A DNA stretch of 64,000 nucleotides from Heliopora coerulea (taxonomy: Eukaryota > Cnidaria > Anthozoa > Scleralcyonacea > Helioporidae): positions 1,295,001 to 1,359,000 of the forward strand of contig JASJOG010000028.1 of NCBI GenBank assembly GCA_030142905.1, in the 5' to 3' direction. This document shows, piece after piece, positions 23,070 through 34,110 of the stretch. The notes below the pieces were generated by a model. The model was not told the DNA's origin, did not search any database, and saw nothing but the letters and a program-made list of their open reading frames with translations. The translations under genes and the position numbers were made by a program. Numbering within the stretch: position 1 is the first letter of the stretch; every line of letters starts with the position of its first letter.

Positions 23070-23430
23070 TTAAATGGACCAAGAACGGAGCGAAGGCCCT
23101 CAGAGAAAGATTCAACCAAGACCTGCTGAGGAAACGTTTGACATACGGCGAAAATCCTATCCACGACCTTGGAAATGTAGTGTGGACGTCCACAGACTGA
23201 GTTACAAAGGACGTTGCCGGATGCTTGGCGGTGACTTCAGTATTTACATGGTCAGTAGGTAATTGGTTGGGTAACAGCTCTACCGACTGAGTTACAAAGG
23301 ATGTTGTCAGATACCTGACATGGTGGGAAGGTAACCAGTGTAACAACTTCACCGACAAGGGACGTTGCCGGATGCCTAACCGTGAGCTCAGAATATACCT
23401 GTGGGAAGGTGACTAGGGTTCAAATTTTGC
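23070..23430 (-). repeat. Tandem repeat with tRNA-like A-box motifs
   Basis: Three imperfect units of about 80-100 bp share CTGAGTTACAAAGGACGTTG (or a close variant) and TGGGAAGGTAACCAGTG. On the minus strand the shared core reads as a degenerate A box (GTAACTCAGTCGGTAGAGC). This suggests a tRNA-derived SINE head multiplied in tandem. Confidence 0.5.
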
Positions 23431-23536
23431 GGTTAGGTAAGAAATTCTGTCCAACAAAAAAATAGCGTGGTTTGTCGACATCCTGATAACACTGGGATTA
23501 TAGCCTTCGGTAGCCAGTAATGAGATGCCATTATTC

Positions 23537-23691
23537 TCAAAACTTGGCTCCAGCCTTTAGCAACGAGGTTGGTTCATTCTCGTTATCGGTAATCGGTTGG
23601 ACACTGGGAGAATATAAAAGGCTTCTCACTTGCGAAGGGGCTGTATCACAAACTGAGGATGTTGCAACTATTATATTGCTAATTTTCTCAC
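23537..23691 (-). pseudogene. TPR gene exon C (last or penultimate)
   Basis: The acceptor CTTATTTAG is followed by GTGAGAAAATT, which continues the phase-1 junction used by exon B. It reads GEKISNIIVATSSVCDTAPS and ends KAGAKF with TGA at 23537. An alternative donor (TCGCAA|GTGAGA) lies inside after CDTAPSQ, so the exon may be shorter and splice onward. It shows no domain itself. Confidence 0.45.
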
Positions 23692-23952
23692 CTAAATAAG
23701 GCTGGAAGTACTTTGGCCCAACAAATTTCCATGTCTGTTTGGACAAATTGCCCAATAAAAGTAATATTTTGTCGGACAAATGGCCTCACAGAACTAACAT
23801 TTTCAAACATTAGGATTATCGCACTCCTCTCACACCCATTAATTACGGTCCTGACTCTCGACAGTGAGTGTTTCCATTTTAAGTCAAACCTCACATTTAC
23901 AGCTTTGTTTCGGAGCAATCGTCCGGAGAGCTTCTTTGTTCGATTCATTCAC
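23692..23952 (-). repeat. Duplicated intron of TPR gene, copy 2
   Basis: Partner of 24180-24396. Alignment by eye is good over about 190 bp, beginning at the acceptor (CTTATTTAG against CTTAGTTAG), and then diverges. Confidence 0.6.
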
Positions 23953-24180
23953 CTTTCTATCTTTGACAATTCCTGGGCCCATGTAGCTGACTTTTGAGGC
24001 TGAGCGACTTCGCGATAAGCATCTTCCGTAACCCTTGGTACTCTTTCCGTTCTTGCTTTTCGTCTCCTTGTTCTTGGGCAACCTTCAGCGCTTTGTGATT
24101 GTATTCGATTGCTGTTTCATAGTCACCAGTGTTTTCATTGACAGTTCCTAACCCTAAGCATACCTCTCCCATTCTCTCAC
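23953..24180 (-). pseudogene. TPR gene exon B
   Basis: A 228-nt exon with AG acceptor (TTAG|GTGAG) and donor AAAG|GTGAAT, entering and leaving in phase 1. It encodes ERMGEVCLGLGTVNENTGDY, ETAIEYNHKALKVAQEQGDE and following residues, one 40-residue TPR of the GPSM2/LGN-like type (ALKVAQE-GD). An in-frame TAG at 23957-23959, just before the donor, would end the protein, so either this copy is broken or the exon is used as an end. Confidence 0.65.
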
Positions 24181-24396
24181 CTAACTAAGGATGGAAACAT
24201 TTTGTTCTGACACATCTCCATGTACTGTCGGATTAATTCCCGACAAAACTATCAATATGTCGGACAAATTGCAAAACAGAGCGACCATTTTCAAACATTC
24301 GTGATGCCACCCCCACCTGCTCCCATTAATAACCTCCCAAACAGTAGATATTGAGTATTTCCCAGTTTATTCCAGTCATGCACAGTCAGACTTTAC
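24180..24396 (-). repeat. Duplicated intron of TPR gene, copy 1
   Basis: The intron between exons A and B shares blocks with the intron between exons B and C (23692-23952): ATGTCGGACAAATTG, CATTTTCAAACATT and CACCCATTAAT-type segments, plus the same acceptor context. The exon-intron unit was evidently duplicated in tandem. Confidence 0.6.
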
Positions 24397-24874
24397 CTTC
24401 AGGTCTTTGTACCAGAGCATTTCCTAATGCTAGATTCGCTTCTCCTTCTTGCCTTTTGTCTCCTCGTTCTTGTGCAAGTATTTTGGATTTCTGATAATAT
24501 TCCATGGCTGTCTGATAATAACCAATGTTTTTGTTGGCATGTCCTAACCAAAGGTACGCTTCTATTTCTTGTCTTTTGTCTTTTCTTTCTAGTGCAATTT
24601 TTTCGGCTTTCAGAAAATATTCCACGGCTTTTTGATGTTAATGAATGTTTTCATAGGTTATTCCTAACCAGAGGTACACTTCTCCTTCTTGCAATTTGTC
24701 TCCTCGTTCATGTGCAATTCTTTGGGCCTTTTGGTAATACTCTATGGCTTTTTGATATTCACCATTCTCTCTGTTGGTATGTCCTAACCCAAAGTACGCT
24801 TCGCCTTCTTGTCTTTTATCTCCTCGTCCTCGTGTACTTGTTAGAGTTTTTTGATATGCCATAACTACCTGATG
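24397..24874 (-). pseudogene. TPR gene exon A, at least three repeats, one nonsense codon
   Basis: A 478-nt exon runs from acceptor TTTGTCAG|CATCAG to donor CTGAAG|GTAAAG. The 40-residue TPR units are plain: GDKRQEGEAYFGLGHTNREN, GEYQKAIEYYQKAQRIAHER, GDKLQEGEVYLWLGITYEN, then KAVEYFLKAEKIALERKDKR and YYQTAMEYYQKSKILAQERG. TAA at 24638-24640 interrupts the linker NIH-x-HQKAVEY, where similar units have a sense codon. Otherwise the frame is intact. The family (TPRs of 40 residues with GD-RQEGEAY spacing) is greatly expanded in cnidarians. It enters in phase 0 and leaves in phase 1. Confidence 0.75.
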
Positions 24875-24879
24875 CTGAC

Positions 24880-25320
24880 AAATATTTTGGGACGTCGTGA
24901 CCCTAAGTAGACTTATCCTCCTGGACTGATATATCTAAGTCTAGATTTCCTACAGCCCTAACGTTTTTGGTCGTTCTTTTGGTTTATTTTCTTTAATGGC
25001 GTTACCTCTACCTAAAAAGAACAAGAGACATTACAACGTGTTAACAAGTGCTTCAATGCTTGCGAGTAAAATTTGCGGTTAAGGGACAGCGGACGCTTGA
25101 TGTTATCCTAATTAACCTTAACCAGTTTTATGACGATTTGCAAAAATTTGCACCCTTTGGCTTCTCAGTCCATTACACAATAAAGGTTCTTCGCAAGGCA
25201 AGAATTAATACCACCAAACGTTTTAAAGTTATTAGACCAGAGATCTGAGACCAAGAAAGAAAAAACTCTTAGGTAGAATCCTATCTACGGGGGGTTGGTC
25301 GTGTTTAGACTAATATGAAT
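24880..25320. other. Non-coding stretch upstream of the TPR exons
   Basis: No further TPR unit and no ATG-led first exon could be recognised here, so the 5' part of the TPR gene was not located. Confidence 0.4.
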
Positions 25321-26390
25321 TCCTGCGAAGGAAAAGTACGATTATGCCAATTAAGGGAAACAAGATCCACGTAAACGACGTGCCATGGATGACGGACAAA
25401 CTTAAATTTGCAATGAGTAACCGGCAACGTGCATTGAACGCTGGAAATAAAATTGCTTTGAAGTATTATCGTAACTTGGTAAAGTACGAACGAAAGCAAT
25501 GTCGACAGTCTTATTTCCTTAGTAATATTAAGTGTCTTAAATACACGAAGCCAAAGGATTGGTGGAGCGCTGTAAAGAGAGATTAGTGGAATGATCCTCT
25601 TCTAAAACCTGAGATACTTCCAGTATTACAAATTGATGAATTTCACCGAATAAACAACATGGAAATAGCTAACAGAATTAATGCTAGTTTTTTAGAGCCT
25701 TTACAAACTTTTCAGGCCTTTAATGCGTCTAATTATGTACGGATCCCCGATCACACCAATAACCCAAATTCTGATGTGCTGTCGTTGTTACAGGAGGAAG
25801 TCTTTAAATGTCTAAAATTGATTTGTTTTTCTAAGTCACTGGGCACGGATTATATTCCACCTTGGATCCTTAAAGAGCTCGTGGTGTTACTCTCATTACC
25901 CATAAGCAAGATTCTGAATTGCTCTTATGAGGAACAACAATTGCCATCAATTTTGAAGGTGTCTAACACAGCCCCTATCCCAAAGTTTATACCAGCAAAA
26001 GACGCAAAGAAGCGCTCAAAGTTTTGGATCCTAACCAATTTAGAGTTATACCAGGCTAGTCAACAAATCAAGCCCTGGTTAAAATGATCCACAAATGGAC
26101 TGAAGCCACAGATGAAAATGGAGTCATCTTTTCGGGTTGTCTTGTTTGATATCCAAAAAAGTGTTCGATTACGTCGATCATACAATTTTTCTATCAAAAA
26201 CGTAAACGTCGTTGTATCCCTGCTTGCACGCTAAATTGGATGGCAGATTTCCTCTGTAACAGGAAACAAATTCAAACAACGGGTGGAACATGGCAACGAC
26301 TGTTTTTCTGAGTGGGGAAATGTACCCGCTGGAGTTCTACAAGGAACAAAACTTGGGCCTTGGCTCTATTATTACTGGTAGTTAATATCA
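25320..26390 (+). mobile_element. Decayed CR1-like LINE fragment
   Basis: The region before and into RT, in several frames. First frame: HVNDVPWMTDKLKFAMSNRQ, YYRNLVKYERKQCRQSYFLS, and KPKDWWSAVKRD with a stop at 25584. Second: MEIANRINASFLEPLQTF through LGTDYIPPWILKEL and SNTAPIPKF. Third, after a frameshift: FDIQKSVRLRRSYNFS (remnant of the FDxxKAFD motif) and GNVPAGVLQGTKLGPWLYYY. Catalytic FADD is absent because the copy ends there and passes into a microsatellite. The PWMTDxxKxAMxxRQ and KPKDWW signatures are frequent in cnidarian LINEs. Confidence 0.75.
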
Positions 26391-26483
26391 TTCTATCCAT
26401 CTATCCATCTATCCATTTATTTATCTACCTACCTACCTAACTACCTACCCACCTATCTATATATCTATCGATCCATCCATCTT
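26388..26483 (+). repeat. (TATC/CTAC)n microsatellite
   Basis: Imperfect tetranucleotide repeats (ATCTATCC, then CTACCTAC, then ATCTATCG) directly at the 3' end of the LINE fragment. Confidence 0.9.
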
Positions 26484-26532
26484 TTTTATCGATTGTCACC
26501 GTCTTAAGTATTCAAAAAATAAACAAACTTAC

Positions 26533-26557
26533 TGCCGTTATTCAAACGCTCAGGTTC
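26533..26557 (-). CDS. Putative microexon, copy 2 (EPERLNNG)
   Basis: A 25-nt segment between TTTTTTAG and GTAAGTTTG on the minus strand. It is nearly identical in layout to 28073-28097 and similar to 6289-6312. If the first base is codon position 1, it ends in phase 1. Confidence 0.4.
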
Positions 26558-26559
26558 CT

Positions 26560-27700
26560 AAAAAATCCTAGCAAGTATTAACTTTTACCAATTCATCAAT
26601 TTTTTTCATTTACTGTCCCAACTGGAGGCTTCCCTCTCAATTCAAGAAAGAGAATGAATTGGACGATTTTGAGCCGGTTTTTTAGGATTGTAAAAGCGGA
26701 CTCACTACTTTAGTTTAATCGCCTGGACATATCAGAGAACATTTCGTTCAAGTGGACCAACATGTCGGGTTGAGGGGTTCAAGTTACGTCGGGTGTCCTT
26801 TCTCCAAAGTAAAAACTCTGAATTAAGTGAAAGTTAACAGTTGTTTGCTTTAGAGCTTGCGGTCTGAAGTAAAGTCAGCCCTAAAGTAAAGTTTTGTATA
26901 AGAAATTCAAAAAGCAAAGTTCTGGTTCCTCTGGTTGCTTTCGAATTTTCAAATGCACAGCGGTACAAGGCAACAGATTTTTTACTTTGGCATCAACAAG
27001 TTCATGCCTTTATATCAAGTAGTCATATCTGTGAGTTTGATAAAGCCCAAGAAGACGTCTATTAACTTTTCGATGGCCATGAACGTCGAGAATACATGGA
27101 TATTAGCAAAACAAGAAAAAATTCAGTTCAAGTGATTCATCTAAATCTATGTGAAATTAATGATGCTAGTTTAAGAGACAACGCTAAAAATGAAAGTAAC
27201 CGTTTAAGTAGCTTATGGTTATTGATAGTATTTTAGAAATAAATTCTAAGTTGCCTATATTAACAGTTCAAAATAAATCAATTTCACGATTTTATGGCCT
27301 TTCGTCAGAAAATAATTTACCTTTGTTGCTGTTTACTTGAATGATATGTTCCTGGTACATGTCCATGCACGTCCTTGTATGTTATATCATTTGATTTCCT
27401 CACTCTTCAGTGAGCGGATTACCGAAACACTAACGTCATTATCTGAGAAGACGAAATCTGATCATTTACTGATGTTCATGCAAAGACAACACTTTCTTTT
27501 CGATTATTTTGAGGCCTTGACGAGCTGTTTAACCATTTATCAAACACTGCACTCAACTCGGAAACAGGGATCTTAAGGTCGACGACGTCAACTTCAACGA
27601 TAACCTCCTCTAATAAAAAGAATTTTCTTGAAAATTGAAAAACTAAGAGAGTCCACAATGTTTGTGTCAAATATATTCTCTTTTTCGACCTTGTAATTTA
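26560..27700. repeat. Segmental duplication, copy 1
   Basis: Many blocks align with 28100-29750, for example AGAACATTTCGTTCAAGTGG against AGAACATTTCTTTCAAACGC, and GAAGACGTCTA with its surroundings. With the microexon the unit is about 1.5-2 kb and diverged by an estimated 25-30%. Confidence 0.6.
27476..27640 (-). CDS. Possible exon inside the duplicated segment
   Basis: The minus strand reads EEVIVEVDVVDLKIPVSELS and AVFDKWLNSSS after a TTATTAG acceptor-like site. The corresponding place in the second copy (about 29580-29710) reads a related string (FVKVNDADLMIPIS). Conservation of hydrophobic pattern hints at coding, but no family is recognised. Confidence 0.25.
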   Translation of the reverse strand, partial: FQFSRKFFLLEEVIVEVDVVDLKIPVSELSAVFDKWLNSSSRPQNNRKESVVFA

Positions 27701-28072
27701 TAAAACGCCACTGAGAGCATTGTCACCTCTTTAGAAAGACATACGTTCGCGAAGATATCAGATCTGTTGCTTAAAACTGACTTTGACAGTGTCCATATCA
27801 GTTTTAGAAGAACTGAGGCGTTTTGTAAGTCAGAAAATAAGCCACAAGTATCAAATACGATAGTCAGTCTACTTTTCTTTCAATGGTGAAATTTTCATTT
27901 AACGTCACCGTATATACATCTTATATATAAGGTCCCTATTAAGTGTGCTAACCGACACACTACAGCAACTCAATCGAATGTATAGCGTCTGGCGAAGTTA
28001 ACAATTACATGGTATCTTTTTCTCGGAGAGGCGTAATGAACATGTACATTAATAAAACAGAAACAGACTTAC

Positions 28073-28097
28073 CGTCTTTATTCAAACGCTCATCGTC
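28073..28097 (-). CDS. Putative microexon, copy 3 (DDERLNKD)
   Basis: A 25-nt segment between TTTTTTCAG and GTAAGTCTG on the minus strand, with the strongest splice borders of the three copies. It reads DDERLNKD in the frame shared with the others. Confidence 0.42.
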
Positions 28098-28099
28098 CT

Positions 28100-29750
28100 G
28101 AAAAAATCTGGCTAAAATGAATTTTTAGTGACTCCCCAAATCTTTTTATTTCTTCTCATTGGTGGCGTAAAGTTGCCGTGAAAGTCCCTCGTGCAATCAA
28201 ATTGGATTTTGCCAGCATACTGTTCCCAGTTGACTCGACACCGCAATTGGTATAGCAGCGGCTTGGTAAGTCGAGCATGCGAGTCAGAATGTTGTTCAGG
28301 TCAACTCGATTTTTCGAGTTTACTTTTTCAGGATTGGTATATCATTCCTTTTACTCTTCTTTATAGTCTCCCTTGCAGTGGCTATGGTCATAGGGAAGTT
28401 AGAAATGTAAATGAGGGTCAAAAAATTTGAACTTCTAACTGTTAATTTCTTCAGCTATTTAGGAAAGGAAAATTCCATGTAGAAACAGAAAAGAGGCACG
28501 AATTGAGTAATTAGCCAATAAATTTTCTTGAAAATTACTCTGTGTATTTTCCTCGATCAAGAAATGAAAAAATATTGAAATTTCCATAATCATATGGGTA
28601 TCCTTTTTCGTTAGAGTCTGCGGGAGGTTATTTGGATTTAAAAATAACTCTGAACATTCAGATATGATGTACTTTTGTAACTTCAAGAAAGTAATTGCCA
28701 GAGCCATTTTGGCCTTTTTTACGTTATCCACTGGAAGCGGACTGTTGTAAACCAATTTCTGGGATCTATGTCCGAGAACATTTCTTTCAAACGCAATGAC
28801 ATGTCAGACGCAGTGGTTTAAGCTGCGTGGGGTTACCGTTCTTTTATGAAAGAGTATTGAATTAAAGGAAAGTTTACAGTAGTGCTTATTAGAGCTTGCG
28901 GAATCTGTGGGAAAGCCTCTTCAGTTTGGAATGACTACACCTCATTGACAGCCCTAACGTAAATTTTTATGCACGATAGTTAACCAGCAAAGTCCTGTTT
29001 CCTCATTCTTGCAGTAGAGTTTTGAAATGGGTATTACCATCAGGCTACAGATTTCTGACTTTGCCATCAACAGCGTCATGACTTATATTAAAGCAGTTAT
29101 ATAACTTATATCTGTGATTTTGACTTTATCGAAACCGACTTTAGCTCATGAAGACGTCTACAAATATTAATTTTCCTATGCCCATACACATTGTGAATAC
29201 ACAGGTATTAGTCAAAATAAAACAATATTCTCAATCTAGGCTAAGAGTAAAAGTTATAAATGAAAATGACTGCTGTGCACAACAACTTGTTGCCGGTAGT
29301 GTTTTAGAAATATATCCTAAGTTGTCTGTATAAGCTGTATAAAATAAATCAATTTCGCATTTGTTTTGCCTTTCTTGAGTAAAAATTTACTTCTGTTTCT
29401 TCATACGTAAATTAAACATTCCTGTTATATGTCCATTTCCTAGTACGTTATATTATTAGATTTCCTCCCTCGCCTATCAGAGAGTGGATTCCCACAACAT
29501 AAACTTTGTTATTTGAGAAGACAGGAAAGACTAAACATTCATTGTTGATGCAAAGAGAAGCAAAAACTCCTCAATTATTTCAAGACTACGAGAACTGGCT
29601 AAACAAGGGATAGAATCTGGATTTCCAAGCTCTGCATGAAATAGGGATCATAAGATCTGCATCGTTAACTTTAACGAAAACCAAGCTCCTTCGATCAAAA
29701 GAATTCTTTGAAAATGGATCAAATGAATAAGTTTTAGTCGTAAGAGTATT
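28100..29750. repeat. Segmental duplication, copy 2
   Basis: Partner of 26560-27700. Relative to copy 1 it carries about 500 extra bases near 28150-28730, which contain a 98-codon minus-strand frame with no recognised domain. Confidence 0.55.
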
Positions 29751-29949
29751 CCTATCGTCATTGTAGTTATGTATACAACGCCACAGAAGTTTTCCAAAAA
29801 TACGAGCAACTGCTGAAATAATTAAAATAATTCTATAATTGTTTGAATGGCATCAGTCACCTGCTTTCAATATAGGAGTCAGTTTTGCCATTTTCCAATC
29901 ATTTGGAACTATATTAGTTTCAAATGATAAATGAAATAGGTCAGCTCAT

Positions 29950-29972
29950 ATATATATATATAATGAAAAGTT
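29950..29972. repeat. (AT)n dinucleotide repeat
   Basis: A short run of TATATATATA. Confidence 0.85.
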
Positions 29973-29999
29973 TGTTCTCAAGCTTTATCTTAGAAAATT

Positions 30000-30175
30000 T
30001 CTGAGCTCCCCAACGGGAATCGAACACGTGTATGTTCCTTGCAGTTGTTCAGTTGAAAAGTTTTAGTTTTCTCGGTAAATATTTTCCTGCCGTCAGATCA
30101 GTTCTTTTTCCATGGATTCTGTTTTGCCACTGGGATACTAATTTGTCGACTGAGCTACGCTTGGACGTTGTTCCA
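30000..30175 (-). repeat. tRNA-derived SINE remnant, A and B boxes pulled apart
   Basis: On the minus strand a D-arm/A-box-like segment (GTAGCTCAGTCGACAAATTA) lies at about 30137-30157 and a T-arm/B-box-like segment (GTTCGATTCCCGTTGGGGAG) at about 30007-30026. They are about 110 bp apart instead of the usual 30-45, so an insertion or rearrangement separates them. It is not a functional tRNA gene. Confidence 0.5.
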
Positions 30176-30732
30176 CTCTCCGTAAGCCCCTCTAGCTACG
30201 GCCCTGATGACCGCATCAAAACTAAGTACTGTAATCAGTAACCTTTTCTACATTCCCGAACACTTTTTTATGAAACCACATTATCTTAAATTGTGGAATA
30301 CCTGTAAATTAGCTGGCGTGTCATTGCAGACTTTGTCGCGATGTCACACCTCATTTAGCTAAGTGTATGACACATTAAATATATTTTATTATTATTTATT
30401 AAATACAATTCACTGAATCTAGAAATCGCCTCCAAATGCTGCATATAGATTGTGTTACACAACTTCCACAGCTTTAACTTCCTGTTAAATTTAATTTAAA
30501 AAACTGTGGTTTACTTCAATAAAATCAACGTAGAACTCTAATTTATCTCCAAACTTTTCTTGTAGCACTTCCATCGAAGGAGTCATACCAAGCTCGCAAG
30601 TTATAACTAAGTGGACCGTGTTAAACCTCTTGTTTTTATCAGTAATACCAAAAGAACTTACCCACGGCAAACTGTAATGTGAAGGAAAACGAAAACAAAA
30701 TTACTAAAAACAAACTTTAGGTTGGATGATAA

Positions 30733-31173
30733 TAGTTAGTGGTGGTGGTGGTGATGATATTGATAACAATGATGATGATAGTGATGACAATGATAGTATT
30801 GATGATAATAATGATGATGATAATAATAATGATAATAATGATGACGGCCTTTCATTATGCTGATAATGATAATGATAACATTTGATAATGACGATAATGA
30901 TGATGATGATAATGATGATGATAATAATGATGACATTTGGTGATGATAACATTTGGTGATGATGATAATGATGAAAACATTTGATGATGATGATAATGAT
31001 GATAACATTTGATGATGATGATAATGATGATGATAACGATGATGATGATGATAATGATGATAATGATGATGATGATAATGATGCTGATACTGATAATGAT
31101 AATGATGATAAAATAATGATGATAAAGATAATGATAGTGATTGATGATGATGATGACGATAATTATGATTAAG
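30733..31173 (+). repeat. GAT/GATAAT microsatellite, about 440 bp
   Basis: Dense (GAT)n, (GATAAT)n and (TGATGATAA)n arrays with a few interruptions such as CATTTGATG. The long His/Ile/Asp-rich open frames on both strands here are artefacts of the repeat. Confidence 0.95.
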
Positions 31174-31179
31174 ATGACA

Positions 31180-34105
31180 AAGTAACAACACTTAAGTGCA
31201 AGTGAAAATAAAACTTTTAGCGCAGTTAAGTAACCGAGCAAACAAACTATTGTGGTTTTTAACTGTTTGATTAAGTCTTGCGAGGAGGAAAGTGTGATAC
31301 GTGTTCATCAAAGGAAAACCATGAAAACTATGCATTATGGTCGAGCAAACCCAGCAAGTTTGTCATATATTTCTCTTCAAATGTTCACTATACGTGTCGG
31401 CTGGAGATTTAAAAATATCAGACTATCCATCTGCTTCCAGAACTTTTAGTGATGAACCTTAGACAGCATAACAGAACTGTTTCGCTATGAGTAATTTACT
31501 TGCATGAGAAAGGGTTGGTGTATAACGGGAAAAAGTGCTTAATTATTTAACACTTCAGAAATTAAGGCTTACTTTCTTGTTGTGTTCATTGTATAGATTT
31601 AACTCTTTCCGGGCAGGTTAAGACTTGTATTATTTTGTTCCGGCCACCAGACGAATTTACTTGTCAACGGGAGTGCTCTCGCAGGGAAAGCGTTAAATTG
31701 GAAGGTTGACAAAAAGTTACTCCTTGAAATTTTTGAAACGAAGCAATTGATATTTCTGCTCTACATGCACTTGATCTACCTTATGAGGAACTGTTCACAC
31801 TCATCCTTCAGTTTAAAGTCGTCTTCATTTAGCATATTCGTTACAAACCATTCATCCCCTCCTGGAAAATCAAACTTAATGTCAATTCAAAATCTAATCT
31901 TGTAATAAAATTCAATACCAAGAGTTAAGAAAAGTCCAGTTAGTAAGTGGTCAGAGATTCAAGTCTTGTTTGATGCCAATAGTCGTATCCTGGACGGTGA
32001 AGACTCCACAATTCCCTCAGAAAAACTGGATAAATGGAAGAATGTCAGTCCGGGCTAAATGAAATTTCTGAAGTTCAATCGAGGATGAAGTGTTTGAAGT
32101 AATATTTAACCCATGAAAGGGGCGCAGGAAGAGTTTCATAAGTGGGTACACGCCAGTCAGAGCTGAAAACTGTGCGATGGGGAAACTTTTTTTGTGAATT
32201 CTCTCCTTGGATACTGGAAAGAGTGTGGCAGGCGAGGTTTTTCCCGTACAACAATCGATTTCAAGAACTACTGGGTCATGACTGAATAACTGAACTACGA
32301 TATGACTAAAAGAACCCCGAGTTTTCAACGAAAATGTAAACCTAGGTAAAATGAAAGCCGTTTGTGCAAACATCCATATAATACTGGCAATTGCCAAATA
32401 GTTTTAAAAACAAATTAAAAATTTTAAACTAAGGTGACGAATAGCCACGTGAAAATCTTCAGTGGCCAGAACTGTTACAGCCGCTACAGTTCTTACGCCC
32501 TTGCACAAAGTGTGTTTCATCTGATTTCCAAACTTCTCGAAGTGAGCTAAAAAGCTTAGGCGATACTCGAGCTTTCAAACCATCTTTCGAGGTTTCTGGA
32601 AATCAGATAAAACACGACTTTCGAATGATGTAGCTTCTCAAAAGAATCTGAACATAAACTGGAAAAAAGTTGTCGAAATTTTATGCCAATTAAGATTACA
32701 TTTTCAAACAACGTCTCGGTACAGATTTACAACTTTTAGGCTTTCCGACTTTTAAGCTTTCCAGTTATACTTCATTTGCTTTCAAAGGTTGCCACGCAGT
32801 CTGGGCATGATATTCTTTTTTTCGAAATGAAATATGCAGCCCCAGTTAAACGCCTTAAACATTTTGTTCATCACCATGCAACTCTGTTCAACGATGTTGT
32901 ACGATGTTCAACTCTGAGATGGCCAACCGCATTCAACATATTCCACCGTCAGCAAGGTTAAGTAATGTTGAATGCATGCTGAACAAAAATTTAAACATGT
33001 TCAAATTTCTTTGAACATCATTCGACATTGTTCTACAATGTTCAACATTATTTCAACATGGGCGGCCAAACACGTTCAACATGTTGCATGTTGGAGTCTT
33101 TGGAACAAACGCGACTTTCTTTTTGTGATGTGATCAAATGCCATTGCACATGTAGAATCGTTCAGGCCAAGGGCGACGGAATGAAACTAAAAGTGGGGAG
33201 GAGTTGGTTAGGTCCTAATTTCACAATGGGCGTGTCTCACAGTATACTTCAAGGGTAAATACCCAAATGACCAGTTGCTGTGATCATCCATGTGCCAAAA
33301 ACGATGACCTGAATGTTGCTCGAAGTCGAATTTGTGATTTTCTTGATGTTCTAAGAAAAAATAAGGTTTAACTCTTTCAAGGCAGGAAATCCACAAGTAA
33401 AATCCTCTGGCGTTGGCCAGAGTAAAATAATAGAAATCTTATGCGACCTGGAAAGAGTAAATTGAGCAGCTATCTCATTTTGCAATCATAAGTTTGTAGT
33501 TCAATATTACTAGCCAGTTAAAAAGTGGGGCCGCACACATACAATGGCCTCCCCACCAAAAAAGTGGGGTAAGCCCCCCTGGCTAACCCCACTTCTGAAG
33601 CCCCTGTTTCAGGAGTAGAACCTTCTGCTGCGATGTGATCTGATTTTACTTATTAAGAGCACTATAGACTAGCAGACTTGCTGTATCTTGCACTTTAATT
33701 TTGTCCAGATTTAATATTTACCAACAACCGGTAGAGCATCTTTAGCTACAATATTTCCTTCAACCCATTCACACTCATTTTTATTTTGCAGCAAAGGTGT
33801 CTTTTCGGCCATAGTGTTTCTGTCAGCACCACCTTTTTCTTGATCATCTGGACCTGTGTTCAAGAGCAAAGTTTTATCTTGATGAGTTTGCCGATCAGAC
33901 TTCTGACTTCAAACTTGCGATATCAAAGGGATGGATTGACTTTTTAGCTCTTCCCATGCTGAATCAGCGTATTATTTTACTATTGCTAATGCCAAATTGT
34001 TTAACTCTAGCTAAAGCCATACAATTTCAGGGGTGCAAGCAGGAATTCCGAAGGGCAGGGGATGGGGGGGAAGTATCAGGACACCATCTGGTCAATTTTT
34101 ATAAT
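31180..34105. other. Non-coding stretch with repeat traces
   Basis: The motif TTTAACTCTTTC-GGCAGG occurs at about 31609 and 33367, each followed by a related sequence that also appears in intron 5 of the large + strand gene. A 126-codon minus-strand frame at 32017-32397 is hydrophobic at its start and protein-like but unidentified. Multiple TTCAACATTG-type short repeats occupy 32880-33080. Confidence 0.4.
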
Positions 34106-34110
34106 TTCAA

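Noticed and set aside
24427..24864. 145-codon plus-strand frame resembling a multi-pass membrane protein
   Set aside because: It is the antisense shadow of the TPR exon; hydrophobic runs arise from the complement of Glu/Lys-rich codons.
30704..31241. Long His-, Ile- or Asp-rich open frames on both strands
   Set aside because: They are translations of the GAT/ATC microsatellite.
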